Assembly (NCBI GenBank): GCA_902812465.1
Contig: CADDZE010000004.1
Location: 19,217 to 83,216 of the forward strand
DNA: 64,000 nucleotides
Origin: Acidobacteriota bacterium
GTDB taxonomy: Bacteria > Acidobacteriota > Terriglobia > UBA7540
Reading direction: 5' to 3'
Position numbers and translations under genes: made by a program. Below the pieces are notes generated by a model. It was not told the DNA's origin. It did not search any database and saw only the letters and a program-made list of their open reading frames with translations. Shown in pieces: positions 42,928 through 51,721 of the stretch (positions are counted from its first letter, which is position 1; every line of letters starts with the position of its first letter).

Positions 42928-44166
42928 TCAGCCGCTGCCGTGGCTGCGAAGCAAGCGGTTACCGACAAGCGAGATCCTGGCCACAGACACAAAATTCGCT
43001 ACAGCGGTTGCTGCCCGCTCGATGGCGCCGCTGGTACCCAGCCGGGAGCGAAGGGAGCGCAGTTCGCAAACCATTTCTTGCCGGGCGCTGGGGCAATCGA
43101 GCAACCGCTCTATTTCCGCCGCTACGGCTGATGGTGTGAACCCTTCCTGGATTAATTCGGGAACTACCTTTTTTTCCGCCAGTAGGTTGACCATGCTGTA
43201 GAAGGGAACATCCACCATGAAGCGCGCCAGGAATGCCGTAACCGGGGCCACGCGGTAGACCACCACCATGGGGCATTCAACCAGTGCAGCCTCGAGCGTA
43301 GCCGTGCCGCTCGCCACCACAGCAACATCCGAGAACTCCAGACTCTCCAGCGTCGCGCCCGTCACTGCACGGACCGCCACGCGGCCATTCCGGGAGGCGA
43401 GGCGGGTCAATTCGGACTGGATGCGTGCCGCGTCCAAGGCCGGAGCAATGGCCAGTATGAATTGCACGGGTCGCCGGCTGGCCAGTCGCTCCGCCGACGC
43501 CAGCATCACAGGCAAGTTGTAGGCGACTTCGATAGCCCGACTTCCGGGCAGCAGAGCGACGGTAGGCACCTCGGCGCCGAGCTCGAAGCGTCGGAAGAAC
43601 TCCTGGCGCGTGGCATAGGTTTGCCGACGACGCCTTTCGACCAGATCTATTAGCGGATGGCCCACGTACTCGACGCACACACCCGCCTGGCGGTAGAGAG
43701 CCTCCTCGAAGGCGAAGAGACAGAGCATCTTGTCGACGCGCTGCTTCACATGTCGCAGACGCCACTTCTTCCACGCCCATAGTTGCGGGCTGACAAAGTA
43801 GATGACCGCGACACCGCGTCGTTTCAGCCGTTTGGCTAGACGCAGGTTGAGAGAAGGCGAGTCAATCAGGATCGCTGCCTGTGGCCGGCGGCGGTCTGCC
43901 TCCTTCATCAGCGACCGGAGAGCGCGCCAGGCTCGTGGGAGCCCGGAAGCGACCTCGGTAATGCCCACCATGGCGAACTGATGAGCATCGACGATCGTCT
44001 CGACGCCAGCCGCGCGCATCTCGGTGCCACCGCAGCCGAAGAACGAGAAGCCAGGAAGGCGCGGAGCCAGTGCTGTGGCCAGCTCGCCACCGTAGACGTC
44101 CCCGGAGCGTTCGCCCGCCACCATCATCAAGCAGGGAGAGAGCCGGTCATCAAGAGAACGGGGCAT
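42928..44166 (-). CDS. lpxB: Lipid-A-disaccharide synthase
   Basis: A 412-residue LpxB, a peripheral inner-membrane glycosyltransferase that joins UDP-2,3-diacylglucosamine and lipid X in lipid A synthesis. Family blocks include MMVAGERSGDVYGGELATAL, SFFGCGGTEMRAAGVETIVD, MVGITEVASGLPRAWRALRS, AILIDSPSLNLRLAKRLKRR, YFVSPQLWAWKKWRLRHVKQ, EYVGHPLIDLV, VALLPGSRAIEVAYNLPVML and VVASGTATLEAALVECPMVV. The length is slightly above the family norm because of a C-terminal tail. It shows that the organism makes lipid A. It is followed by a sulfatase-like protein and preceded by an ABC exporter pair on the same strand; export of a lipid by that pair is a natural guess. Confidence 0.95.
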   Translation of the reverse strand: MPRSLDDRLSPCLMMVAGERSGDVYGGELATALAPRLPGFSFFGCGGTEMRAAGVETIVDAHQFAMVGITEVASGLPRAWRALRSLMKEADRRRPQAAILIDSPSLNLRLAKRLKRRGVAVIYFVSPQLWAWKKWRLRHVKQRVDKMLCLFAFEEALYRQAGVCVEYVGHPLIDLVERRRRQTYATRQEFFRRFELGAEVPTVALLPGSRAIEVAYNLPVMLASAERLASRRPVQFILAIAPALDAARIQSELTRLASRNGRVAVRAVTGATLESLEFSDVAVVASGTATLEAALVECPMVVVYRVAPVTAFLARFMVDVPFYSMVNLLAEKKVVPELIQEGFTPSAVAAEIERLLDCPSARQEMVCELRSLRSRLGTSGAIERAATAVANFVSVARISLVGNRLLRSHGSG

Positions 44167-44245
44167 TGAATCTCACGCGCCTGCCCGGGAGTTGCGAAGC
44201 GGCCCGTCGTTGCCCATCTTCCCTCACCGGGAGCCGGTGGCAGCG

Positions 44246-46237
44246 TCACGTTGCCGCCAGGTCCCACCGGCTGCGGATCGCCATCGCTTCCTGATCCAGA
44301 TACTGCAATTGATAGAGCTTGTAATAGATGCCACGGCGTTCGAGCAGCTCATGGTGGGTTCCCACTTCGCGGACGCGTCCTTTGTGCATCACGATAATCT
44401 TGGAGGCGTTCTGGATGGTCGAGAGCCGGTGAGCGATAACCAGCGCCGTGCGGCCAGCGAGCAGCCGCCGCAAACCCTCGCGGATCATATATTCGGTCTC
44501 GGGGTCAACGCTGGACGTGGCCTCGTCCAGGATCAGGATTGGCGGATCGTGAGCCAGAGCGCGTGCGAAGGAGAGCAGCTGTTTCTGGCCCACGGACAGT
44601 GTCGCACCGCGTTCCTTGACGGGTTCGTGGAAGCCGTTGGGGAGGCTCTCGATAAAGTCGAGAATGTTGACGCGTCGCGCCGCCTCGCGCACCTGCTGAT
44701 CAGATATCCAGTTGCTGCCCAGGCGGATGTTGGTGGCGATATCGCCGGAGAAGAGGAAGGGATCCTGGAGGACCATGCCAAAATGGCGACGTAGATCGCG
44801 CAGGCGCAAGCGCCGGATGTCCACACCACCCAGCAGAATGACACCGTCCTGCACATCGTAAAAGCGCAGGAGCAGGCTAGTGAGCGTCGTCTTGCCAGCG
44901 CCGGTATGCCCGACCACCGCCACCGTTTCCCCTGGCTCGATGGTGAAGGAAACGTGCTCGATGACGCGGTGTTGCCCGTCGTAGGCAAAACTGACGTCGC
45001 GGAATTCGACCCGCCGTCCCTGCCAGGGGTTGCCGTCACCACCTTCGACGGCACGACCGGAGCCGTCGCCTCGAGCAACCGCAATCCGCTGGCCGCCATC
45101 CGCAACAAGGGTCATTCCGTCGCCATCACCTGAGGATGTGGACACAGCTACCACGGCCGGCAGAGGCACCGGGTCCGCAGGATCGGAAATGGTCACCGGC
45201 GTATCCAGCAGCTTGAAAATCCGCTCTGAGCTGGCCATGGCAGCCTGCAGGACGTTGTACTTGTCGCTCAGGTCCTGAATAGGACGAAAGAAGCGCTGCG
45301 AATACTGGATGAAGGCGATGGCCGTACCCACGGTTACCGCACCGTGGAGGGACATCCATCCACCGACGCACAGGATGACGGCGATAGCCACGACGCCCAG
45401 GAATTCCACCGCCGGGTAGAAGAGGCCATAGGCAAGGATCGAGTCCTTGTAAGCCTCCATGTGAGTGCGATTGATGCGCTCGAACTCTTCCTGGCTGCGC
45501 GCTTCGCGATTGAAAAGTTGCAGCACCGCCATGCCGGTGAGGTGTTCCTGCAGATAGGCATTGATGCGGGCAATGGCCACACGAATCCGCCGGTACGATT
45601 CGCGAACAGCACGGCGGAAAGCCATGGTGACCAGCACGATCAGGGGCAGCACGGCGAAGGTGAGCAGGGCCAACCGCCAGTTCACGCGCAGCATCACCAC
45701 CATGATGGTCAGCAGGGTGAAGATGTCGCCAAAAATAGCGGTGACGCCGGAGGCGAACAGGTCATTCATCACGTCAACATCGGTGGTCACACGCGTCACC
45801 ATGCGGCCGACGGGGTTGCGGTCATAGAAGCTGAGGTCGAGGCGCTGCAAGTGGGCGAAAATCTGCTTACGTAGGTCGTACATCACCATCTGCCCGACCC
45901 ATTGCATGGCGAAGGACTGGGCAAACTCGAGGCCGAAACTCAGCAGGGCAGTGGGCAGGAGGATTAGGAAAGCGATCTGTAGAATACCCACGGCGGCGTT
46001 TGGGCTCAACAAGCGTGCCAAAAGGCCGGGAGCGGCAGCGCGAGTAGGGTCGAGGTAGCGGTCCACCTCGACTTTCATCAGGTAGGGCGGCACCGCCTGG
46101 AGCACGCCGTAACCAAGGATCGCGGCTAGCGCCAGCCCTACCACCCTACGGTAAGGACGCAGGTACTCAAGCAGCCGCCGCATGAGCCGCGCGTCGTATG
46201 CTTTGCCGAGGATTTCTTCTTCGTGGAAATCCGACAT
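44246..46237 (-). CDS. ABC exporter subunit (permease-ATPase fusion), catalytic-site half of an asymmetric pair
   Basis: A 663-residue type IV ABC exporter half-transporter with six transmembrane helices (about 30-320) and a nucleotide-binding domain (about 410-640). Walker A is VGHTGAGKTTLTSLLLRFYD, the Q-loop MVLQDPFLFSGDIATNI, and Walker B ILILDEATSSVDPETEY with the catalytic glutamate. The H-loop is VIAHRLSTIQNASK. The signature is LSVGQKQLLSFARAL instead of LSGGQ. A Gly/Asp-rich linker (about 345-405, STSSGDGDG) separates the two domains. With its upstream partner it forms a heterodimer with one consensus and one degenerate ATP site. Candidate cargo: lipid, glycolipid or drug. Confidence 0.92.
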   Translation of the reverse strand: MSDFHEEEILGKAYDARLMRRLLEYLRPYRRVVGLALAAILGYGVLQAVPPYLMKVEVDRYLDPTRAAAPGLLARLLSPNAAVGILQIAFLILLPTALLSFGLEFAQSFAMQWVGQMVMYDLRKQIFAHLQRLDLSFYDRNPVGRMVTRVTTDVDVMNDLFASGVTAIFGDIFTLLTIMVVMLRVNWRLALLTFAVLPLIVLVTMAFRRAVRESYRRIRVAIARINAYLQEHLTGMAVLQLFNREARSQEEFERINRTHMEAYKDSILAYGLFYPAVEFLGVVAIAVILCVGGWMSLHGAVTVGTAIAFIQYSQRFFRPIQDLSDKYNVLQAAMASSERIFKLLDTPVTISDPADPVPLPAVVAVSTSSGDGDGMTLVADGGQRIAVARGDGSGRAVEGGDGNPWQGRRVEFRDVSFAYDGQHRVIEHVSFTIEPGETVAVVGHTGAGKTTLTSLLLRFYDVQDGVILLGGVDIRRLRLRDLRRHFGMVLQDPFLFSGDIATNIRLGSNWISDQQVREAARRVNILDFIESLPNGFHEPVKERGATLSVGQKQLLSFARALAHDPPILILDEATSSVDPETEYMIREGLRRLLAGRTALVIAHRLSTIQNASKIIVMHKGRVREVGTHHELLERRGIYYKLYQLQYLDQEAMAIRSRWDLAAT

Positions 46238-46476
46238 TCCTTAACCGATCGTCCTCTGCTCGGCTGGTTGGGGCTTGTTGCCCGAGTGCTCCAACCGAAA
46301 TCGGTGCGTGAGCTCAAATGCCGCCAGCCGCCCGAGCAATCGCTTTCCCATACGATACCGCACCGGCCAGCTTAACAGCCCGGAAGCCTAAAGACTCCTC
46401 GATGAGTTGCGGCGTTCAGTTGCTCAAAGCCGGCCGGGTCCACTCTCGCGGTCTGAGCCCGAGCGATGAACAAGGC

Positions 46477-48222
46477 CTAGGCTTCCTGTTCCAGGGCTTC
46501 CTCAATCAGCTGCCTCCTATACAACTCCGCATAAAAGCCGTGGCGCGCCAGGAGCTGCTCATGGGTGCCACGCTCGACAATTTCGCCGTTTTCTAGCACT
46601 ACGATCTCGTCGGCGTTGCGGATGGTCGAGACGCGATGGGAGATTAAGATCGTGGTTCGGCCAGCTAACACGCCGGTAAGCTGGCTCAGGATGCGCTCTT
46701 CCGTAGCCGTATCGACGCTCGAGAGTGCATCATCCAGGATCAAGATGCGCGGATCACGGATGACAGCACGTGAAATGGCCAGGCGTTGTTTCTGGCCGCC
46801 AGAGAGCGTGATGCCGCGCTCGCCCACCATCGTATCCAGGCCCTTAGGAAAGCCGCGAATCTCCGGCAGGATGTTCGAGACGTTGGTTGCCTGTTCCACT
46901 TCAGCGTCGCTCGCCTGGGGGGCGCCGAATTTTACGTTCTCGCGGATCGTCTCGCTGAAGAGGAAGGTCTCCTGCGGCACGAAACCGATATGCTTGCGCA
47001 GCGTTTCGAGGGGAATCTGGCGAATGGGGACGCCATCCACCAGCACGGTACCCGGGGGCGCGTCGTAGAGGCGCGGGATGAGGCTCACCAGCGTCGACTT
47101 GCCGGAACCCGTCGCGCCCACGATGGCTACCGTCCGGCCGGCAGGAATACGCAGGTTGATGTTCTTCAGCACCGGAGTTCCGTTGTAGGCGAAGTTCAGA
47201 TTGCGGAACTCGATCTCGCCCCGCAGGCTTCGCAGCGGCTGCGGCGGTACGTCACGGTCGTCAATGTCCGGCTGGGCCTGGAAGATGGTCCACAGCCGTT
47301 CGAGGGAGGCCAAGCCGCGCTGGGTGAGGTTCACCACCCAACCCAGCGCGATGATGGGCCAGGTCAGATACATCAGGTAGAGGTTGAAGGCAGTAAAGGT
47401 GCCGAGGGAAATCCGCCCCGCCAGGACGTGGCGCCCGCCCACCACTAGGATCAGCATGAAGGACAGGGAGAAGAAGAGGGCCATTGCTGGCCAGAGACAG
47501 CTCGTTATCCAGATCAGGCGCTTGTTCTTCTCCACGAATTCGCGGTTCATGCGATCGAAGAGCGCCATCTCAGCTTCTTCCTGGCAGAAGGCGCGCACGA
47601 CCCGCACGCCCGCCAAGTTCTCCCGCACGCGCTCGGTCATCTCTGAGTACATGGCCTGGATCTTTTCAAAGCGGTCGTGAATTTTTTGGCCGAAAATCTT
47701 GACCAGCAGCGAAACACAGGGCAGCGGTAGGAGCGCCAGCACGGTCAGCCGCCAGTCAAGGTGCAGCATCAGGCTGATGGTGGCGGCGCCCACCACGAGC
47801 GTGGAGGCGGAATACATGATGCCCGGGCCCACCAGGTTGCGCACGGCGTTCAAATCATTGGTCAGCTTGGACATCAGGTCGCCAGTGCGTGTCTGGGTGT
47901 AGAAGCGCTGCGAGAGCCGGCAGAGGTGAGCAAACAGGTCGTTGCGGAGGTCGTATTCGATGTCGCGGGAAATGCCGATCAAAATCCAGCGCATCCAGAA
48001 CTGAAAAACCGCCTTGGCCAGGGCTACTCCGAGCAACAGCCCGGCGTAAAAGAGCAATCTTCGCGCCGCCGCGTGGTGCGCCAGCCCGTCGATGCCCGCC
48101 TTGACGATGAGCGGCACGATGACGCCGATCACCTGGGTGATCACCAGGGTGGCAAATCCGGCCGCAAAGCTCTTGCGGTAGCGAGCTAAATAGGGAAAGA
48201 GTGGCCGGAGGCGACGGAACAT
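46477..48222 (-). CDS. ABC exporter subunit (permease-ATPase fusion), degenerate-site half of an asymmetric pair
   Basis: A 581-residue ABC half-exporter: six transmembrane helices (about 18-310; ARRLLFYAGLLLGVALAKAV, WPAMALFFSLSFMLILVVGG) and an NBD with Walker A IVGATGSGKSTLVSLIPRLY. The Q-loop is GFVPQETFLFSETIRENVKF and the signature ITLSGGQKQRLAISRAVIRD. The Walker B region is ILILDDALSSVDTATEE, with aspartate in place of the catalytic glutamate, and the H-loop is ILISHRVSTIRNAD. Canonical LSGGQ here pairs with the partner's intact Walker B; this subunit's weak Walker B pairs with the partner's LSVGQ. That is the TmrAB/BmrCD/TM287-288 pattern. It is the promoter-proximal gene, 239 bases before its partner. 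Confidence 0.93.
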   Translation of the reverse strand: MFRRLRPLFPYLARYRKSFAAGFATLVITQVIGVIVPLIVKAGIDGLAHHAAARRLLFYAGLLLGVALAKAVFQFWMRWILIGISRDIEYDLRNDLFAHLCRLSQRFYTQTRTGDLMSKLTNDLNAVRNLVGPGIMYSASTLVVGAATISLMLHLDWRLTVLALLPLPCVSLLVKIFGQKIHDRFEKIQAMYSEMTERVRENLAGVRVVRAFCQEEAEMALFDRMNREFVEKNKRLIWITSCLWPAMALFFSLSFMLILVVGGRHVLAGRISLGTFTAFNLYLMYLTWPIIALGWVVNLTQRGLASLERLWTIFQAQPDIDDRDVPPQPLRSLRGEIEFRNLNFAYNGTPVLKNINLRIPAGRTVAIVGATGSGKSTLVSLIPRLYDAPPGTVLVDGVPIRQIPLETLRKHIGFVPQETFLFSETIRENVKFGAPQASDAEVEQATNVSNILPEIRGFPKGLDTMVGERGITLSGGQKQRLAISRAVIRDPRILILDDALSSVDTATEERILSQLTGVLAGRTTILISHRVSTIRNADEIVVLENGEIVERGTHEQLLARHGFYAELYRRQLIEEALEQEA

Positions 48223-48506
48223 GTAGTCTCTCTGGACCCGCGGTGGAAGCGGCCTTCTTCGATTATATACAGCTTTATAGAGCGAGCGCTGGCCGAGTCC
48301 TTATGAAGCCCATAAATTCGATCCATTTGACCCCGGCGCGGTTCGCTGGTTAACATATCGATGATGAGCGGTCTTGTGACGCCAGCGTCTGGTCCGGGCT
48401 GTGCCGCTCGGCCGCGGTCCCGCAACTCCGTGAAGACCACCTAATTGGCTCCGGTCTATCAACCGGCAGGAAGCAGGGGCGCACCCGCGCCAAGGGGAGA
48501 AAGACT
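48223..48506. other. Divergent leader region with a structured GC-rich part
   Basis: Between the minus-strand exporter gene and the plus-strand HAD gene. Around 48370-48475 it has potential stems (GGTCTT with AAGACC; GACGC-ca-GCGTC; CCGGT with ACCGG) and the text gcggtcccgcaact, which resembles one block of cobalamin riboswitches. Other elements of that class were not found, so no riboswitch is claimed. A ggggag site precedes the HAD start. Confidence 0.3.
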
Positions 48507-49355
48507 ATGCCACACACCACACTGCGGACGAAGCATTTCCTGCTCGCCAGCGATTTCGATAAGACTTTGAGCTTCAATGACTCCGGCCTGATCGTGAGTG
48601 AGCTGGCCGGGATCTCTGGCCACGCCTTCGAGAAGAAGATTGCCATCCTCGCCGCTCAGAACCTGGTCCAGCAAGGCGGCGAGCTCGCCTATTTGCTGGT
48701 CCACGATCCGGAGTACCGGTCCCGCGTCCGCCGCGAGCATCTGGTGCGCGCAGGCAAGGAAGTACGATTGAAGAAGAACATCCGCCAGCTTTCGGACATC
48801 CTGCGTGAGGGGATCGAGGGCTATCGCTTCGAATTTCACGTCATTTCCGCAGCGCCCCAGGAGGTACTGGAGTCAGCGCTCGAAGGTATCATCGCTGCCG
48901 ATCACCTCCACGGTACTCAGTTACTGTACGGCAACGAGGGGCAGGTCGATTCCGTGGTGCGGGTAAACGCGGGATACGGCAAGGTCGCCGTGCTCGACGA
49001 CCTGCAGAAGCTGCTGCAGCTCGGGCCGGAGCGCATCATCTACGTGGGTGATGGGAGTTCCGACCTACACGTGATGCTCCACGTCAACCATCGTGATGGG
49101 CTCACAATCGCCGTTTCCGAGGCGCGCGACGTGGCTCAGACTGCCAAACGGACTGTGCTCAGTGATGACGCCCTCAGCGTTCTCGTCCCCACACTCGAGG
49201 AGATTGTAGGCTGGGACGCGGGGCGCATCCGCGTCTTCTTTGAAGCCCGCGGCCTGCTGATCCAGGAGTGGGACCGCACGCGTACCGACTGGCTGACCAT
49301 TACCTCTGTCCCGGTTCCGGAGAAAGGGAGGTTAAGTGACGTCGCTGCTTCCTGA
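48507..49355 (+). CDS. HAD-superfamily (subfamily IB-like) phosphatase
   Basis: A 282-residue HAD phosphatase. Motif I is [17 protein letters not shown] near the N-terminus, with both aspartates of DxDxT present. Motif II is the serine in [20 protein letters not shown], the motif III lysine lies in [17 protein letters not shown], and motif IV is [18 protein letters not shown]. The pattern is closest to phosphoserine-phosphatase/MtnX-like subfamily IB proteins. The C-terminal ~40 residues ([20 protein letters not shown]) are an extension. Substrate unknown. Its 3' end overlaps the next gene by 20 bases, suggesting translational coupling. Confidence 0.85.
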   Translation: MPHTTLRTKHFLLASDFDKTLSFNDSGLIVSELAGISGHAFEKKIAILAAQNLVQQGGELAYLLVHDPEYRSRVRREHLVRAGKEVRLKKNIRQLSDILREGIEGYRFEFHVISAAPQEVLESALEGIIAADHLHGTQLLYGNEGQVDSVVRVNAGYGKVAVLDDLQKLLQLGPERIIYVGDGSSDLHVMLHVNHRDGLTIAVSEARDVAQTAKRTVLSDDALSVLVPTLEEIVGWDAGRIRVFFEARGLLIQEWDRTRTDWLTITSVPVPEKGRLSDVAAS

Positions 49356-49584
49356 GCGGGCAGCGGACGCGGTAGGCTGGCTGGCTACCGCCATCTTTGC
49401 CAGCTCTTACCTCTGCCGCGGCCCTGCCCGGCTGCGGCTGGTCCAGGGAATCGCAGCGCTCCTCTGGATGCTTTACGGCGTGCTGATCCGGGCCCTTCCC
49501 GTCATTGCAGCGAACCTGCTTGTCTCCGGCCTCGCGCTCTTCTCTGCCTGGCGCGCCCGCTCCCACCGTGCTGGCGTGCCCTGA
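49336..49584 (+). CDS. Small SemiSWEET/PQ-loop-like membrane protein
   Basis: An 82-residue integral membrane protein starting at GTG, with an aaagggagg ribosome binding site inside the end of the HAD gene. It has three hydrophobic helices: [36 protein letters not shown] and [19 protein letters not shown]. The layout W-x-A/T..F..SY...-Q..A...W..YG...A.PVI.AN matches bacterial half-transporters of the SemiSWEET/YgjV-like MtN3 clan, which dimerise to move sugars or other small solutes. Length is typical (80-100). Overlap with the HAD phosphatase gene suggests that the two products may be made together, perhaps for a sugar phosphate and its free sugar. Confidence 0.65.
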   Translation: MTSLLPERAADAVGWLATAIFASSYLCRGPARLRLVQGIAALLWMLYGVLIRALPVIAANLLVSGLALFSAWRARSHRAGVP

Positions 49585-49954
49585 AAGCTTAGTGCTCCTT
49601 CGCGCTCTCTTCTTAACCCCCGGTTGTCGGCATAGTTGAGCCGTCCGGGTATCGCTTCGCGGCGAGCTCTCTACATCCAGCCAGGGCACGCGGCTTGTCG
49701 CCGCTGAGGGTTCGTTATCTCGCTGGCTCAAGCTCCTGGCCTAGCTATGCCATGCGTCGCCGAACCCCGCACCTCGTTCACCGGCCGCTTTCTCATAGCT
49801 GGTTCCATGAACTCAGCGCCAGGCAGGGGCCATCCCTCCCGGCGGTTTGCCTGCCACCACGCTTCTGGTAGCCTAAGTGAACCCCCATCGGCGGGTTCTC
49901 CGTTGGCGGGCGGTTGCTTGCGAGAGGGGTAAAGGCTCTTCAGGAGGAATGGGA
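49585..49954. other. Intergenic region, no gene seen
   Basis: 370 bases between the small membrane protein and the M24 gene. It contains only short unsupported frames, among them an N-terminal extension of the M24 frame back to 49877 that lacks a ribosome binding site. No promoter could be placed with confidence. Confidence 0.5.
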
Positions 49955-51277
49955 ATGTTGGACCGGCGGGAGTTTCTGACCAGCTGCAGCAGCTCGGTTG
50001 CAATTTCTGGGTTCTGCTCCCAGCGATTATTCGCCAGCGCGCGTGCGGTGAAGGTTGCCGGGCGCGTCCGCCTGCGGCAAGCCGGGGGCGTGCCGCAAGG
50101 GCCAGGTGGACACGACCGTCTGCAGCCGGAATGGTATCGGCGCAAGATCGGCCAAGTGCAGGAAGAGATGGCGAAACGCAAACTGGACGCGCTCGTTCTG
50201 CTGAACGCAACGAATGTCCTCTACACGACCGGGTATTTTCATCTTTCCACAGAGCGCCCGCTCGCCGCGTTCATTCCCAAGTGGGGCGAGCCATCGCTTC
50301 TTATTCCTGAGCTCGAAGCGGACCAGGTGAAGCTCTGGTGGGTCAAGGATTTCGAGAGCTACTTTGACTATCCAGGTCCAGTCAATCGCATCCAGTGGAT
50401 ATTCGAACGAGTGGCCAAGCGCGTGGGAAGGGGAAGCCGCATCGGGATCGAGGAAACAACTCCCCGCCGCCTGAAGCACATGCGAGCGGGTGCGCCTGGC
50501 GCAGAGCTGGTTGAGGCCGAAGACCTCGTCGAGCGCCTGAGATGGGTGAAAGATGATGACGAGATCGCCTTGATGCGCCGCGCCATGTATTTTGCCGACC
50601 TCACCGTGCAGGCGGGGCGTGACTTTGTAGCGCGCCGCGGGAGCGTTACCGAAGACCAGATCCTGAAGGCCACGGCGGACGCAGTCGCCGACGCCATGTC
50701 CAGAGAGCTCAAGGACGTGGTCGGTATCTCGATCGATCCACCGTTTGGAGGACTGGTGCCCTTCGGCAAGCGTTCAGCCTTTCCGCACGCGGTTCCCAGC
50801 AAGGACCGCCTGAAGAAGGGTGACGCGCTGATCCTCAGCTTTGGTGCGCGGGTGGGCGGCTATAACGTGGAGTGCGAGCGTTCATTCTCGGTCGGGCCGC
50901 CTAGTGACTACGCCAAAAGGCTCTTCGACGCCATGCTGGCGGCACACGACGAGGGAGTGCGCTCGATGAAGGAAGGTGCCGTCGCCGAGGACGTCGATCG
51001 CCGCAGCCTCGACCAGATTCGCAAGGCCGGCTTCGGAGCGTTCCTGCGGCATCGTACCGGGCACGGCATCGGACTCGAAGGGCACGAGTCACCCTGGATC
51101 GCCGAAGGTGACAAGACCGTCCTGCGCGAGGGAATGACCTTCAGTTGTGAACCTGGCGTCTATGACCCTGACTTCGGCGGGTTCCGCCACTCCGATACCG
51201 TGATGGTGCGCAAAGATGGCGGTGAGGTTCTCAACCGCTACCCGACACGGCTTGAAGACATGATCATCGAAATCTAG
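49955..51277 (+). CDS. M24-family (aminopeptidase P/creatinase fold) protein with altered metal ligands
   Basis: A 440-residue pita-bread-fold protein. The start is the ATG at 49955, seven bases after AGGAGG. RREFLTSCSSSVAISGFC looks like a Tat-type or lipoprotein export signal. An N-terminal creatinase domain (about 60-190) contains ALVLLNATNVLYTTGYFHLS. The C-terminal catalytic domain (about 200-435) keeps RHRTGHGIGLEGHESPW and FSCEPGVYDPDFGG. Normal M24 peptidases have five metal ligands (D, D, H, E, E). Here the D..D region reads LILSFGARVGGYNVECERSF, so the first Asp is Ser and the second Glu, and the last ligand lies in GFRHSDTVMV, where the expected Glu is Ser. H and one E remain. Catalysis, if any, is probably metal-independent or altered, as in creatinase-like members. 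Confidence 0.85.
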   Translation: MLDRREFLTSCSSSVAISGFCSQRLFASARAVKVAGRVRLRQAGGVPQGPGGHDRLQPEWYRRKIGQVQEEMAKRKLDALVLLNATNVLYTTGYFHLSTERPLAAFIPKWGEPSLLIPELEADQVKLWWVKDFESYFDYPGPVNRIQWIFERVAKRVGRGSRIGIEETTPRRLKHMRAGAPGAELVEAEDLVERLRWVKDDDEIALMRRAMYFADLTVQAGRDFVARRGSVTEDQILKATADAVADAMSRELKDVVGISIDPPFGGLVPFGKRSAFPHAVPSKDRLKKGDALILSFGARVGGYNVECERSFSVGPPSDYAKRLFDAMLAAHDEGVRSMKEGAVAEDVDRRSLDQIRKAGFGAFLRHRTGHGIGLEGHESPWIAEGDKTVLREGMTFSCEPGVYDPDFGGFRHSDTVMVRKDGGEVLNRYPTRLEDMIIEI

Positions 51278-51387
51278 CGAGAGACGAGCTCTACTTCGAT
51301 GGCCTCGGCGTGTCACAGGCGGCGCCAATCGCCTTCGAGGAAGTCTGCAGCGTGTTCACCGGCTCTCGTGCTTCGGAAGTGAGCAAT

Positions 51388-51462
51388 TGGAGGCGCGGGG
51401 CGGAATCGAACCGCCGCATAAAGGTTTTGCAGACCTCTCCCTTACCACTTGGGTACCGCGCC
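51388..51462 (-). tRNA. tRNA-Cys (anticodon GCA), CCA encoded
   Basis: On the minus strand the 7-bp acceptor GGCGCGG/CCGCGCC closes the cloverleaf. The D-arm contains AAGTGGTAAGG, the anticodon loop is CTGCAAA (anticodon GCA), and the T-arm is GCGGGTTCG-like GGCGGTTCGATTCCGCC. The discriminator is U, as in tRNA-Cys, and the 3' CCA is in the DNA (51388-51390). It lies 29 bases from tRNA-Gly, on the same strand. Confidence 0.97.
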
Positions 51463-51491
51463 TGATTCCCCCAACTACTTTTTATGATTAC

Positions 51492-51566
51492 TGGAGCGGG
51501 AAACGGGATTCGAACCCGCGACTTCGACCTTGGCAAGGTCGCACTCTACCACTGAGTTATTCCCGC
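51492..51566 (-). tRNA. tRNA-Gly (anticodon GCC), CCA encoded
   Basis: Minus strand. The acceptor is GCGGGAA/TTCCCGC, the D-loop contains CTCAGTGGTAGAG, the anticodon loop is TTGCCAA (anticodon GCC), and the T-arm is GCGGGTTCGAATCCCG. The discriminator is U and the 3' CCA is encoded (51492-51494). It precedes tRNA-Cys in transcription, and the two are probably co-transcribed. Confidence 0.97.
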
Positions 51567-51721
51567 TCTTTCCCTTTCGATTTACGGCCCGATTATAAAA
51601 ATCCCCTCTGCCACCTGTCAAGCCGCAGGCCGCCTCGCGCACCTCGCCGCGCCTCGCCAAGCCCTCACGTGCTGCGGGCCCCGGGGGTTGCCGCACCAAA
51701 CTCCGTTTGACACCCGCATCT

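Noticed and set aside
48440..48490. Signal recognition particle RNA (ccggcaggaagcagg resembles ccggaaggaagcagc)
   Set aside because: Only the apical 3' side matches; the conserved 5' CAGG side of the internal loop and the closing helix are absent.
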